A stretch of 64,000 bases of DNA from contig NZ_AWNH01000071.1 of NCBI RefSeq assembly GCF_000482245.1, positions 1 through 64,000 on the forward strand, given 5' to 3'. The DNA comes from Leptolyngbya sp. Heron Island J. Lineage in GTDB: Bacteria > Cyanobacteriota > Cyanobacteriia > Phormidesmidales > Phormidesmidaceae. Below the pieces are notes generated by a model, which worked only from the letters and a program-made list of their open reading frames with translations, was not told the DNA's origin and made no database searches. The first letter of the stretch is position 1. The number at the start of each line of letters is the position of its first letter. Positions 51,942 to 61,136 of this stretch are shown piece after piece. Made by a program: the position numbers and the translations under genes.

Positions 51942-53954
51942 ATGACAGACTTTGACATTCAGGCCCCGTTTGAACCCAAAGGCGATCAACCCAAAGCAAT
52001 TGACGGTCTACTTAGCTATGTCGAGGCTGGAGGCCAGTACCAAACCCTATTAGGGGCCACCGGTACTGGTAAGACCCATACCGTGGCTCGGGTGATTGAC
52101 AAAGTCGGGCGACCCACCCTGGTTCTAGCCCACAATAAAACGCTGGCAGCCCAGCTCTGCAACGAGCTGCGGGAATTTTTCCCAAATAATGCTGTTGAAT
52201 ATTTCATTAGCTATTACGACTATTATCAGCCGGAAGCCTATATCCCAGTAACGGACACCTATATTGCCAAAACCGCATCGATTAATGAAGAAATCGATAT
52301 GCTGCGCCACTCGGCGACCCGTTCCCTATTTGAACGACGGGATGTGATTGTCGTAGCATCCATTAGCTGTATTTACGGTTTGGGAATTCCGACCGAGTAC
52401 TTAAAGGCATCAATCCCACTGCGGGTAGGGATGGAGCTGAACCAGCGCCAGGTACTGCGGGATCTAGCGTCGGTGCAATATACCCGCAATGATATTGACC
52501 TGGGGCGGGGACGATTTCGCGTTAAAGGTGATGTATTAGAAATTGGTCCTGCCTACGAAGATCGGATCATCCGAGTTGAATTTTTTGGTGATGAAATCGA
52601 CGCCATTCGCTATGTGGACCCGGTAACTGGCGCAACGTTGCAGAGTATGGAAGCGCTCAATATCTATCCAGCGCGTCACTTTGTCACTCCTGACGATAAG
52701 TTAGAAGCTGCCTGCAACGGTATTCAGCAAGAACTGCGGGATCAGTTGGAGCTGCTAGAACGAGAAGGCAAACTGCTAGAGGCCCAGCGGCTAGAGCAGC
52801 GCACTAAGTACGATCTAGAAATGTTACGGGAGGTAGGTTACTGTAACGGCGTGGAAAACTATTCTCGTCACCTGGCTGGACGAGAGGCGGGTGCACCCCC
52901 GGAATGTCTTCTCGACTATTTCCCAGAGGACTGGCTGTTGGTGATCGATGAGTCCCATGTCACTATTCCGCAGCTACGAGGAATGTACAACGGTGACCAG
53001 GCGCGTAAAAAAGTTTTAATCGATCATGGTTTTCGGTTACCTAGTGCCGCCGATAACCGTCCCCTCAAGGCAGAAGAGTTTTGGCAAAAGGTCAGAAATT
53101 GTATTTTTGTATCGGCGACACCCGGAGCGTGGGAGCTAGAAATTTCTGAAAATAGGGTCGTTGAGCAGATTATTCGTCCCACTGGAGTGTTAGACCCCGA
53201 GATTTTTGTAAGGCCCACCACCGGACAGGTAGACGATCTTCTGGGTGAGATTCAAGAGCGGGTGCAGCGCGGTGAACGCACCCTAGTCACCACGCTAACA
53301 AAACGGATGGCAGAAGATCTCACTGAGTATTTTGACGAACATGGGGTGAGAGTCCGTTACTTACATTCCGAGATTCACTCCATTGAGCGGATCGAGATTA
53401 TTCAAGATTTACGCAATGGTAATTTTGACGTGTTGGTGGGGGTGAATTTACTGAGGGAAGGGCTGGATTTACCTGAAGTATCACTGGTGGCGATTCTTGA
53501 TGCGGATAAAGAGGGTTTCTTGCGAGCCGAGCGTTCTTTGATTCAGACCATGGGTCGGGCTGCTCGCCATGTGCAGGGACAGGCGATTCTCTATGCTGAT
53601 AATTTGACCGATAGCATGGCCAGAGCGATTGAGGAGACTGAGCGTAGACGCGCTATTCAACAGGCCCATAACGAGAAACATGGGATTGTGCCGACGCCAA
53701 TTGTCCGTCGCAAGAGTAATGCTATTCTCTCGTTCTTAGAAGTGTCGCGTCGTCTCAATGCTCAGGAGCTGGAGGAGGTGTATGAGCACAGTGACGATCT
53801 AGCCCTAGAGGATATTCCTGAGCTGATTGGTCAATTAGAGAAGCAAATGAAGGCAGCCGCTAAGGAACTGGACTTTGAAGAGGCAGCTAAGTTTCGCGAT
53901 CGTATCAAACACTTACGTGAAAGGCTGCTGGGTAAACGCACCGCAGCTGATTGA
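51942..53954 (+). CDS. uvrB: Excinuclease ABC subunit B
   Basis: UvrB, the damage-verifying helicase of nucleotide excision repair that works with UvrA and UvrC. The 670-residue length is typical. Helicase motif [15 protein letters not shown], motif Ia [12 protein letters not shown], the beta-hairpin [12 protein letters not shown] that is inserted between DNA strands, motif [10 protein letters not shown], motif [13 protein letters not shown], motif [23 protein letters not shown] and QTMGRAARH, and the C-terminal UVR segment [20 protein letters not shown] (UvrC contact) are all present. The gene appears intact and stands alone on this strand. Confidence 0.98.
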   Translation: MTDFDIQAPFEPKGDQPKAIDGLLSYVEAGGQYQTLLGATGTGKTHTVARVIDKVGRPTLVLAHNKTLAAQLCNELREFFPNNAVEYFISYYDYYQPEAYIPVTDTYIAKTASINEEIDMLRHSATRSLFERRDVIVVASISCIYGLGIPTEYLKASIPLRVGMELNQRQVLRDLASVQYTRNDIDLGRGRFRVKGDVLEIGPAYEDRIIRVEFFGDEIDAIRYVDPVTGATLQSMEALNIYPARHFVTPDDKLEAACNGIQQELRDQLELLEREGKLLEAQRLEQRTKYDLEMLREVGYCNGVENYSRHLAGREAGAPPECLLDYFPEDWLLVIDESHVTIPQLRGMYNGDQARKKVLIDHGFRLPSAADNRPLKAEEFWQKVRNCIFVSATPGAWELEISENRVVEQIIRPTGVLDPEIFVRPTTGQVDDLLGEIQERVQRGERTLVTTLTKRMAEDLTEYFDEHGVRVRYLHSEIHSIERIEIIQDLRNGNFDVLVGVNLLREGLDLPEVSLVAILDADKEGFLRAERSLIQTMGRAARHVQGQAILYADNLTDSMARAIEETERRRAIQQAHNEKHGIVPTPIVRRKSNAILSFLEVSRRLNAQELEEVYEHSDDLALEDIPELIGQLEKQMKAAAKELDFEEAAKFRDRIKHLRERLLGKRTAAD

Positions 53955-53980
53955 GCAGCTAGAGCGCCGACTGCGTAGTT

Positions 53981-55009
53981 CTACATAGATAGTTGCTTAT
54001 TGCTGGTGTAATAGCGATACAAAGATACCAGCATCACCTTCAGAGCCCGATTGAGTTCATTCGAGGTTTCCAAGCAGTGAGCCAAAATTGTTAGCTTACT
54101 TTCAAAATCACTGTAGGTAGGACAGTAGTCAAAGGTCTCTTCCAGCAAGTCGCGAAGCGTTTTGGTTTGCAGAATTTGTCGTTGCAGTGGGCTATCAGCA
54201 TAGGGGCCATAAAGCACCGAATACAGCAGCACCCTTACCTGATTGGCGTCACACTTTTGGGTCAGGTCCTGTTCCAGGTTAGTCAGGCTGTTGGGGGTCG
54301 TAACCACAGGGACAGGAGCTGTCACATAAAGTGGCCGAAAGGCTCTTAAAATTTGCTTTGCGATGAGCTGGGCACTAGCCAACGACGACTGATGCTTTAA
54401 TATCCTTAGCAAATTTTGTTTAAGCTCAAGCGGTGTAGGGGCCTGGCGATGAGCCAGCTGGACTAAGCTCAATAAGTCAGTGCTGGCAGTATCAGCAATT
54501 TTTCCAGGTCGCTGACCGAGATAGCCCAAAAAAGTCTTAATGACTTCTAGATTATCTGACTTGGATAATTCATTGATGACCGGCCTATATTGCTCTGACG
54601 TGGCCCGTGATTGTACCGATGCCGATAGATTAGCGACTTGTTGATCGGTGGATGGTGAGAGTTCAACCTGCGGTCGAAAGATAAAACGCAGATAGTATAT
54701 GATGACGTTTGCGATCGCAGTGTACACCTTTTTTCGATTCAGGTGATTAGCCCGTTGATAAAGGCTTTCGCGACATTGACTAAGTGTTGAGTAACGTCCC
54801 AACAGGATCGTAATCAACGACTGCATTGGCACACTGTTTAATGCAGAAACCTCGTTCTCCCACGTCCCATAACAAACGCTAAATAAGAGTTTTTTAATTC
54901 GTAGATGCTGGGAGTGCTGTACTAGATTCTCTACCACCTGCTCGATCGCATCTTGCTTTGTAGCAAAGGTTGGTTGAGAATAGCTAATCGAAAGACCGTC
55001 AGGGGACAT
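53981..55009 (-). CDS. Unknown protein with two copies of an ~90-residue module
   Basis: A 342-residue soluble protein of unknown family. N- and C-terminal parts are diverged repeats: RIKKLLFSVCYGTWENE, then a helix, then LITILLGRYSTLSQCRESLY, and a final YYLRFI in the first copy; QVRVLLYSVLYGPYADS, RDLLEETFDYCPTYSDFESK and VSLYRYY in the second. The region between is charged and helical. The pattern L-SV-YG is the best marker of the module. No catalytic or binding motif is seen. It is convergent with uvrB and may be restricted to cyanobacteria. Confidence 0.68.
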   Translation of the reverse strand: MSPDGLSISYSQPTFATKQDAIEQVVENLVQHSQHLRIKKLLFSVCYGTWENEVSALNSVPMQSLITILLGRYSTLSQCRESLYQRANHLNRKKVYTAIANVIIYYLRFIFRPQVELSPSTDQQVANLSASVQSRATSEQYRPVINELSKSDNLEVIKTFLGYLGQRPGKIADTASTDLLSLVQLAHRQAPTPLELKQNLLRILKHQSSLASAQLIAKQILRAFRPLYVTAPVPVVTTPNSLTNLEQDLTQKCDANQVRVLLYSVLYGPYADSPLQRQILQTKTLRDLLEETFDYCPTYSDFESKLTILAHCLETSNELNRALKVMLVSLYRYYTSNKQLSM

Positions 55010-55294
55010 GGTATTTGGCGGCTGATTACGCTTGTATTAACCTTGACTAATATTCACATCTTAGGACTAAATTGGCTAGTTCAATTCACCGACTCTTGAT
55101 TAGAGCACAGGAAATTACTACGGTCAGATGTTCATAACTTCATATCCTAGTATTTTCACGTAAGAAAAAGTGCGGTGGAGTACAAAAATTCAAAACAAAG
55201 TAATACCTAGGAACCTGCATAAACTACGGTTGCAAAAAAAAGAAAATATAGGTTGCAGTAATAAAGCCAGCCGTTCCAGAGAATATGGCGCTGT

Positions 55295-56395
55295 CTAAAT
55301 TGTTTGCTCTGTTTCGGTATCAAATAAATGGATACGCTTGCTGTCGATCTGTAGGGTAACGGTTTCTCCAGGAACTAGAGAAGCCCTCGGATCGAGACGC
55401 GAAACAATCTCACTGCCATCGGCTAGGGTGGCATAAACGATTAATTCATGACCCATCAGTTCTACTACTGACACCTCGGCTTGAACATCTACTGGCATAA
55501 TGCCAGGAGGTAAATAGTGGGGGTGGTAAATGCTTTCCGGGCGAATCCCCAGGACAACGGTCTGGTCGATATACTGACTGATGCTATCTGCATTTTTGGA
55601 CAGGGGTAGGCTGAAGTTGGCCGCTTTGACCCAGAACTGGTTGTTGTCCCCCGTGACCTGAGCCTGTAAGAAATTCATGGATGGACTACCTAAAAAACCG
55701 GCCACAAAGATGTTGTTGGGCTGTTCGTAGATGGTCTGAGGGGTATCCACCTGTTGCAAAATACCCTGATTCATAATGGCGATGCGGCTGCCCATCGTCA
55801 TGGCTTCTACTTGATCATGGGTCACATAAATAAATGTGGTGCCTAATCGTTTGTGTAGCTTGTTTAATTCAGCGCGTGCCTGGACGCGCAGTTTAGCATC
55901 CAAATTGGATAACGGTTCATCCATTAAGAAAGCCGATGGGTTGCGGACAATGGCACGACCTACAGCCACTCGCTGACGCTGGCCGCCAGAGAGTTGTTTA
56001 GGTTTACGCTCCAAGAGGGTTTCAATGCCAAGCTGCTGGGCGGCCTGCTGAACTCGCTGACGAATATCTGCTTTGGGGACTCCCTGGAGTTCAAGGCTAA
56101 AAGCCATATTGTCAAAAACACTCATATGGGGATACAGCGCGTAGGATTGAAATACCATGGCGATGTCGCGATCCTTAGGCGGTAAATCATTTACCCGACG
56201 TTCATTAATATATAGATGGCCGCTACTGATGGTTTCGAGTCCGGCCAGCATACGCAGCGATGTCGTTTTACCGCAGCCTGAGGGACCAACCAGGACTAAA
56301 AATTCGCGATCGCAAATTTCCAGGTTTAGATCCTTGACGGCAACGAAGCCATTGTCATACTGCTTAGTAACACGTTCGAACCGAACATTTGCCAT
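55295..56395 (-). CDS. ABC transporter ATP-binding protein, MalK/UgpC type
   Basis: A 366-residue ATPase subunit for a sugar or glycerol-phosphate type importer. Walker A is GPSGCGKTTSLRMLAG, followed by VFQSYALYPHMSV, the signature KQLSGGQRQRVAVGRA, Walker B SAFLMDEPLSNLDAKLR, the H-loop YVTHDQVEAM, and a C-terminal TOBE/OB-type regulatory region (about 240-366) with VLGIRPESIY. The start MANVRFERVTKQYDNG at 56395 is used; 16 upstream codons are not typical of the family. No permease or binding protein is nearby, so this is the common cyanobacterial case of a stand-alone shared ATPase (as with ugpC or ggtA). The substrate is unknown. Confidence 0.92.
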   Translation of the reverse strand: MANVRFERVTKQYDNGFVAVKDLNLEICDREFLVLVGPSGCGKTTSLRMLAGLETISSGHLYINERRVNDLPPKDRDIAMVFQSYALYPHMSVFDNMAFSLELQGVPKADIRQRVQQAAQQLGIETLLERKPKQLSGGQRQRVAVGRAIVRNPSAFLMDEPLSNLDAKLRVQARAELNKLHKRLGTTFIYVTHDQVEAMTMGSRIAIMNQGILQQVDTPQTIYEQPNNIFVAGFLGSPSMNFLQAQVTGDNNQFWVKAANFSLPLSKNADSISQYIDQTVVLGIRPESIYHPHYLPPGIMPVDVQAEVSVVELMGHELIVYATLADGSEIVSRLDPRASLVPGETVTLQIDSKRIHLFDTETEQTI

Positions 56396-56458
56396 CGCTT
56401 TTCGTTTCTGCTGGGTTGCTCTCACCCCAAATAGTAACGGCAATCATGATAAATAGTA

Positions 56459-57232
56459 ATGAAAGTAAATAAACCCAAGCGGAAGAACCCCAAGGCTATG
56501 GCGGAAAAATCAACCCTGTTTAAACAGGTGGAATCCATGGTGAATACCATTATGGGGGTGCGTACGGAAGACGAGAAACAGCTGAATGCTTTGCCGAATG
56601 GTCAGGCTGACTGGAAGGCGATGGCTATCTACATTGCGGGAACTCTGGCCCAAATTGGGCTGATGCTCTTGAGTTTGTGGGGACTGCAGCAATTGACTCA
56701 AAGTTGGCAAGGGATGCCCCGAATTGGCGTTGCGATCGTATTTTTTACGGTGGTAGCTATTCGTTCCCGTCTGTTCTCTCCCCTCAACAATGCCCGCACT
56801 CGCACCACCTACAGTCAGGTCGAACGACCTGGCTGGGCTCCCCCACCCATCGCATTTCCCATCATTTGGATGAGTATTGGTGTTTTGCGCGTGATTACTG
56901 CCTACATGGTATGGCAGGCTTTAGGGCAAACATACTGGACATGGCCCCTAGCAATCTTGATGATTCATCTAGCCTTAGGGGATACATGGAACACTATCTT
57001 TACCGTTGAGGGGCGACTGGGGTTAGCAGTACCGGTTGTCATTTTTGGCCCCTTGACCTCGGCAGTGGCGGTGGTAGTTAGCTATTGGCAAGTTTTTCCC
57101 CTGGCTGGGCAGTTATTGGTGCCCATGGTGATTTGGTTGAGCGTGGCGAGTGCGTTGGTTATTTCCATTTGGCAACTGAATGGTCGTGAACCCTGGTACC
57201 CCATGGTGTTGGATGAATCGACTGCCAGCTGA
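56459..57232 (+). CDS. TspO/MBR family membrane protein with N-terminal extension
   Basis: A 257-residue member of the TspO/MBR (tryptophan-rich sensory protein) family, which binds porphyrins and related ligands. The family core is recognisable from about residue 115: RPGWAPPPIAFPIIWMSIGV, WTWPLAILMIHLALGDTWNT and GRLGLAVPVVIFGPL. Usual TspO is about 160 residues; this one has about 55 polar residues and a further pair of helices (55-105) at the N-terminus, so it may be a cyanobacterial variant. The predicted role is binding or transport of tetrapyrroles or a stress sensor. It is divergent from the MalK-type gene. Confidence 0.85.
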   Translation: MKVNKPKRKNPKAMAEKSTLFKQVESMVNTIMGVRTEDEKQLNALPNGQADWKAMAIYIAGTLAQIGLMLLSLWGLQQLTQSWQGMPRIGVAIVFFTVVAIRSRLFSPLNNARTRTTYSQVERPGWAPPPIAFPIIWMSIGVLRVITAYMVWQALGQTYWTWPLAILMIHLALGDTWNTIFTVEGRLGLAVPVVIFGPLTSAVAVVVSYWQVFPLAGQLLVPMVIWLSVASALVISIWQLNGREPWYPMVLDESTAS

Positions 57233-57260
57233 TGTGATGCCATGTGAGAGTTAGAGATAT

Positions 57261-57297
57261 CCATAAGAAAAACTTGAAAGTCTGTAAGACCTTCAAG
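57261..57297 (-). terminator. Intrinsic terminator after the PEP-CTERM gene
   Basis: CTTGAAAGTCT and AGACCTTCAAG (57273-57283 and 57287-57297) pair over 11 positions with one mismatch and a three-base loop. On the minus strand the stem is followed by TTTTTCTT. It lies between convergent genes, about 50 bases past the PEP-CTERM gene's stop codon. Confidence 0.7.
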
Positions 57298-57345
57298 CCC
57301 AGGGTGTTTTATTTGTTGCGAAGAAGATTATCGGTAGCCAGGTGA

Positions 57346-58326
57346 TTATACGCTGGCGGTGATGGTGTCTGACTGTTGGCGATATGTCTTTTTGATGATG
57401 AGAGCTGCTGCTCCTAGACCCAACAGTAACCCTGGTTCAGGTACACTGGTCGGTTCTTGGGGATCTTCAGGCCCATTATCCACTTTGACAACACGGGCAA
57501 ACATACTAGCCTGGCTGGTGCCATTTTCTTGGGAGATAAAGTCGGTGACAGCGCCAGCGTCAAAGTTAGGAGTGTCATTAAATCCTACTAGCTCTAGGGT
57601 ATATTGCTCTCCCTCAAATTCAAAGCTGTTTTCAGAGTCGATCGCAAAGTCCCAGGTGATTTTGTCAGAACATCCACTACCAGTGGTCTCGTAGGGGCAA
57701 ACCCCATCAGCGTGATTGCTAGCACTGTTGCTAGTTTCATCCACGTTGAGAGCAAAGTTAAAAGTTTGTTTGCCAATACCGGTTTCACCGAAGTCTAAAT
57801 TAAGGCTGAAATCAGTTTTGGTGGCGGCACGACCATCTGACCAAATAGTGTTGTTGTAATGTTTGAGTGTACCTAGATTAAAGATCTCTCCTACACCAAG
57901 ATCAACGTTACTAACACCGATAAAGCCGAGACCACTCTTTTGGGCGGTGCGATCTTTATGGGAGCCATAATATTGCGAGCCATTTTTTTTCCGATAGGAG
58001 CCATAGTCTGAGATTTTCTTATGACCGGCTTCCTGGGTTTTGTCATAGCTGTAATAATCGTAAACTGGGTCGCCCCAACGTACTTGATTTACTCCGTTAT
58101 AGTCAAAAAATTCGACGTAGTTATCAGAGTTGTCTGTAAAGGCTGCTTGCTCGTAGTTAGTGAACTCATTGTTAGTGGCAGCTCGACCAACGGTGGTGCC
58201 ATTTTTTAACTGTGCATTATCAAATCTTGCCGATGTGCCGTTTAACGTAAATGCATAACTGGGCGCAGCTCCTAAACCACTGACGACGGCAGCAATCGTC
58301 AGTGCAGCGCAAGGATTGAATTTGTT
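57346..58326 (-). CDS. PEP-CTERM sorting-domain exported protein
   Basis: A 326-residue exported protein with a signal peptide (MNKFNPCAALTIAAVVSGLG) starting at the ATG at 58326; an upstream extension is rejected. The C-terminus carries the PEP-CTERM anchor: VPEPG, a hydrophobic helix (LLLGLGAAALII) and a basic tail (KKTYRQQ). This marks proteins handled by an exosortase and placed at the outer surface. The mature part is rich in Asp, Asn, Tyr and Gly and appears to be beta-rich with NLDFGETGIGKQTFNFALNV, like the choice-of-anchor domains. Surface or extracellular matrix role is likely; no exosortase gene is in the window. Confidence 0.88.
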   Translation of the reverse strand, partial: NKFNPCAALTIAAVVSGLGAAPSYAFTLNGTSARFDNAQLKNGTTVGRAATNNEFTNYEQAAFTDNSDNYVEFFDYNGVNQVRWGDPVYDYYSYDKTQEAGHKKISDYGSYRKKNGSQYYGSHKDRTAQKSGLGFIGVSNVDLGVGEIFNLGTLKHYNNTIWSDGRAATKTDFSLNLDFGETGIGKQTFNFALNVDETSNSASNHADGVCPYETTGSGCSDKITWDFAIDSENSFEFEGEQYTLELVGFNDTPNFDAGAVTDFISQENGTSQASMFARVVKVDNGPEDPQEPTSVPEPGLLLGLGAAALIIKKTYRQQSDTITASV

Positions 58327-58635
58327 CATAATTACTTTTGTTGATTTCGACGTGGCATATCCGTGTCGTTGACCTTTGTATGTCAAATTTAATACTTAAA
58401 ACTCGCGTCGAAATGCTGGAAAATACTTATCTTTTTCTTGAAGAGTTTGTGGCTGCCATGGCTTGTAAGGGTTGCTTAGAACAGACTTCCATAAAGAGAG
58501 TGAACTTGTTCTCTTTTGTTTTAGGTGGTCTTACGGAGAATGCTAATGTTGCAGTGTTGTTATCTAATGCACATCCGCCAAATGGCTGCTGGATGAGTAA
58601 TTACTGGGTGCTCAATTCTCGTCTGCCTCTGAAAC
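58327..58635. other. Intergenic stretch between the PEP-CTERM and recombinase genes
   Basis: This 309-base region contains a split inverted repeat, TTTCGACG at 58345-58352 and CGTCGAAA at 58406-58413, upstream of the PEP-CTERM gene, and a 7-bp hairpin (AAAGAGA at 58493-58499 with TCTCTTT at 58510-58516), which could be the end of the recombinase transcript. A + strand open frame here has no family or credible start. Confidence 0.4.
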
Positions 58636-59925
58636 TTAAAACGTAAATACCAGCTTAAGTGTCCAGGTTTGGTTGTGGCGCAGGATCTGAATTTCGCGGA
58701 TAAACTCTCGGAAGAAAAAACGGCGCTCAGGTTCTGATAAGTCTTCCCAAAATTGAGGAATACTAACAGCTTGGGTAAGTTCTTTGAGATTGACTGGGGG
58801 CAGCTGGGCGAGTTGCTGATTGAGGTGAGCAATTTCTGTGTGTACACCATAGGCCCGCAGGTCAGCAGTTGTTTGGTCTAAGATACCTTGGCTGACTAGC
58901 TGGGGCAGCTGTTCGAGTATGGATTGCTGGGTTGCGATCGCAGCTTTTAATGCAGTTTTAGGATGCTGAGCAGGTGTTGAGAGCTGACTAACTGCTTTAG
59001 GAAGTTCGGTACAAATCGCCTCAATCGTTTGTTTAAGTAAAGTCTCGTAGGGAATGGCTTTGCATTTGGCTGAGCATGGGGCCCGCATGTAGGTATAGCT
59101 ATTGGCCCGGTGAGGCGTACTCACCCGACTGACAGTTAGTTTAGTCTGACATTGTTGGCAGGTAACCAGACCCGCTAAAGAACGTGGGGCGCTGGCCGTT
59201 TTAGCGGGCAACGAGCTATTGCGCCGCAATAACCGATCAATTTGAGCCGCTTCAGTAGCGTCTAGGATGGGGCGATGAGTATTAAGCGCAATACCACCGT
59301 CGCCATAGCGGGTATGGCCTCGATAAATGGGATGATCTAGCCATCGCCGTCCCGTTGAAACGGAGATCTGCTTACGGTATTGCTTGGCAATGTAACGTAC
59401 GGCACCCCGAAGCGAACCATATAGCAAAAACTGTTCAAAGAATGCTTTAAGTATTGGGGCCGTGGTTCGATCGATCACATACCCCTGTTTGCCACGACGG
59501 TAGCCATAGGGAGCCTTCCCAGGTGGAGGTAAAGCCTTTAATCGGTTCGCTGCATGTCCTTGGCGAATCCGACGTTGACGCTGAGCTGTCTGGACTGCTG
59601 CTAACACAACCGGTAGTGGAGTATGAGAATCTCCTGGGGCTGGAGTTTGATAGGCTTCTTCCGTGGCAATAACCACGGTTCCGGCGGCTTCTAAAGTGGC
59701 TAAATTTTGAGCTACTGCCGACAAAGAATCCCCCAGCTCAGCCAGTCGTCGTAATAGCAGATAGTCAGGGGCCTGGGCCTGATTCAGCAGTGCCTGTAGC
59801 TGAGGGCGCTGTGCTGTTAGCGGCGTATCGTGATAAACGCGATCAACCTCCCAACCCCACAGAGCACTACTGTCCACTGGTGGGTCTAGAAGAGGATCTG
59901 TGTAGAGATAGGCGACAATGTGCAC
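58636..59925 (-). CDS. Large serine recombinase homologue without canonical catalytic Ser motif
   Basis: A 429-residue protein with the architecture of XisF-type large serine recombinases. N-terminal resolvase-like domain ends with LLLRRLAELGDSLSAVAQNL; a recombinase domain follows with PYGYRRGKQGYVIDRTTAPI and FEQFLLYGSLRGAVRYI; then a zinc-ribbon GLVTCQQCQTKLTVSRV with later Cys pairs, and a C-terminal helical region. Large serine recombinases normally have YxRxS near the N-terminus; here it reads HIVAYLYTDPLLDPP with no equivalent Ser. The GTG at 59925 is taken as the start. Related cyanobacterial proteins exist; it may be a non-recombining DNA-binding descendant. An alternative upstream start (to 60069) is less likely. 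Confidence 0.75.
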   Translation of the reverse strand: MHIVAYLYTDPLLDPPVDSSALWGWEVDRVYHDTPLTAQRPQLQALLNQAQAPDYLLLRRLAELGDSLSAVAQNLATLEAAGTVVIATEEAYQTPAPGDSHTPLPVVLAAVQTAQRQRRIRQGHAANRLKALPPPGKAPYGYRRGKQGYVIDRTTAPILKAFFEQFLLYGSLRGAVRYIAKQYRKQISVSTGRRWLDHPIYRGHTRYGDGGIALNTHRPILDATEAAQIDRLLRRNSSLPAKTASAPRSLAGLVTCQQCQTKLTVSRVSTPHRANSYTYMRAPCSAKCKAIPYETLLKQTIEAICTELPKAVSQLSTPAQHPKTALKAAIATQQSILEQLPQLVSQGILDQTTADLRAYGVHTEIAHLNQQLAQLPPVNLKELTQAVSIPQFWEDLSEPERRFFFREFIREIQILRHNQTWTLKLVFTF

Positions 59926-60239
59926 AGGAGACGATGAGAATGAGGGACGAAAGTATGAGTACGGAGGAGTGGGAAAAGGTCTGAAGTATTTCTGAAGTAT
60001 TAAAGTTTCAGGGGGCTGAATTGCCCTAGCCAATCCTGCATCTGTTATGCAACCTACCCAGCCAGACAAACGTGTGAAGGAAGCTGGGGGTGCCGCAGCT
60101 TAAACCCAGTCTCTAAGTCCGTTTAATCTACAGCTTCCAGTAACACCTACGGCTAGAACTGCTGAATAATCTTTAGATTTGCCATGGGCTGAAGATGGGT
60201 GCGCTACACTCCAATGGAGCAAGCTGGTGTCATGTGATC

Positions 60240-61046
60240 ATGAGTAAACCAACCTTAAACCTATTCTCTTTAGTGCTGATCTTAGGGTTAGTCGGCTGTG
60301 GACAGTCTCCGTCGGTGACGGCTCCTGAAGAATCCGCTGGCACAACTCCTGAATCCACTGAAGTTGCCCCCCCAGAGACTGATGCCCCAGAAAGTCAGGC
60401 GACAGAAACTCCGAGGACTCCTTCAAGTGCTTCCCCCAGCGGGACAGAGACTCCGTCTGCATCCCAACCGTCCTCGCGCTCTTCACCTGTGGCGCTTGCT
60501 AAAAAAGACTGTGGGCAGCTGACGACCCAGCAGGAGATGAATCAGTGTGCTGCTGAAAACTATGCCATTTCGGATAAAGCCCTGAACCAGGTATACCAGG
60601 AGGTGCGCCAGGGGCTGGATGATGCAGCTAAAGCGCGATTAACTGCTGCTGAAGAACGTTGGATTGTGTTTCGGGATGCTCAGTGTACATTTGAGAGCGA
60701 TCGCTTTGAGGGGGGCTCCATGGCTCCATTAATTCAGGCGACTTGCATGGAGCAAATTACAGATAATCGGATTGCTGAATTGCAGCAAACGGTCAAAACT
60801 GAAATCGGTTTGGCTGATATCGATGCTCAGCTTAATGAGGTTTACCAGAATGTGCAATCCCTAGCGAGTGAAGCGACCGGAGAAGCATTGGTAGATGTGC
60901 AGCTGTCGTGGCTTGATTATCGGGATGCCCACTGTGAGTATGAGGCTAATTTGCCAGCGGCACCTGATGTTAAGGCGTGTTTGGCGGTAACTACTGAAAC
61001 CCGTGTATGGCAGCTAGAGGCGCTTGAGGAAGAGTGGTCTTTATAA
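60240..61046 (+). CDS. Lipoprotein with two LprI-like domains
   Basis: A 268-residue lipoprotein: signal peptide MSKPTLNLFSLVLILGLVGC with Cys20 as the lipidation site, a ~65-residue Pro/Ser/Thr/Glu-rich linker, then an LprI/DUF1311 domain with CGQLTTQQEMNQCAAENYAI, then TAAEERWIVFRDAQC and CMEQITDNRIAEL. A shorter second copy follows with LADIDAQLNEVYQNVQSLA and WLDYRDAHCEYEA. LprI domains are linked to lysozyme inhibition in other bacteria. The four or more cysteines suggest disulfides. The start at 60240 is chosen over 60195 because it gives a compact signal peptide. There is a 90-base gap before the hydrolase gene. Confidence 0.85.
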   Translation: MSKPTLNLFSLVLILGLVGCGQSPSVTAPEESAGTTPESTEVAPPETDAPESQATETPRTPSSASPSGTETPSASQPSSRSSPVALAKKDCGQLTTQQEMNQCAAENYAISDKALNQVYQEVRQGLDDAAKARLTAAEERWIVFRDAQCTFESDRFEGGSMAPLIQATCMEQITDNRIAELQQTVKTEIGLADIDAQLNEVYQNVQSLASEATGEALVDVQLSWLDYRDAHCEYEANLPAAPDVKACLAVTTETRVWQLEALEEEWSL

Positions 61047-61136
61047 TTGACCATTGGTTTGAGCTGCTACCGACATTGCCTATGGGTTTGGGGCATTATT
61101 GCCAGTGGCTGTTGAGTTTCTAGATTGAGGCTGTAA

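Noticed and set aside
58338-58646. 102-codon + strand frame between the PEP-CTERM and recombinase genes
   Set aside because: It lies in an AT-rich intergenic region containing inverted repeats and overlaps the recombinase end; no protein family signal.
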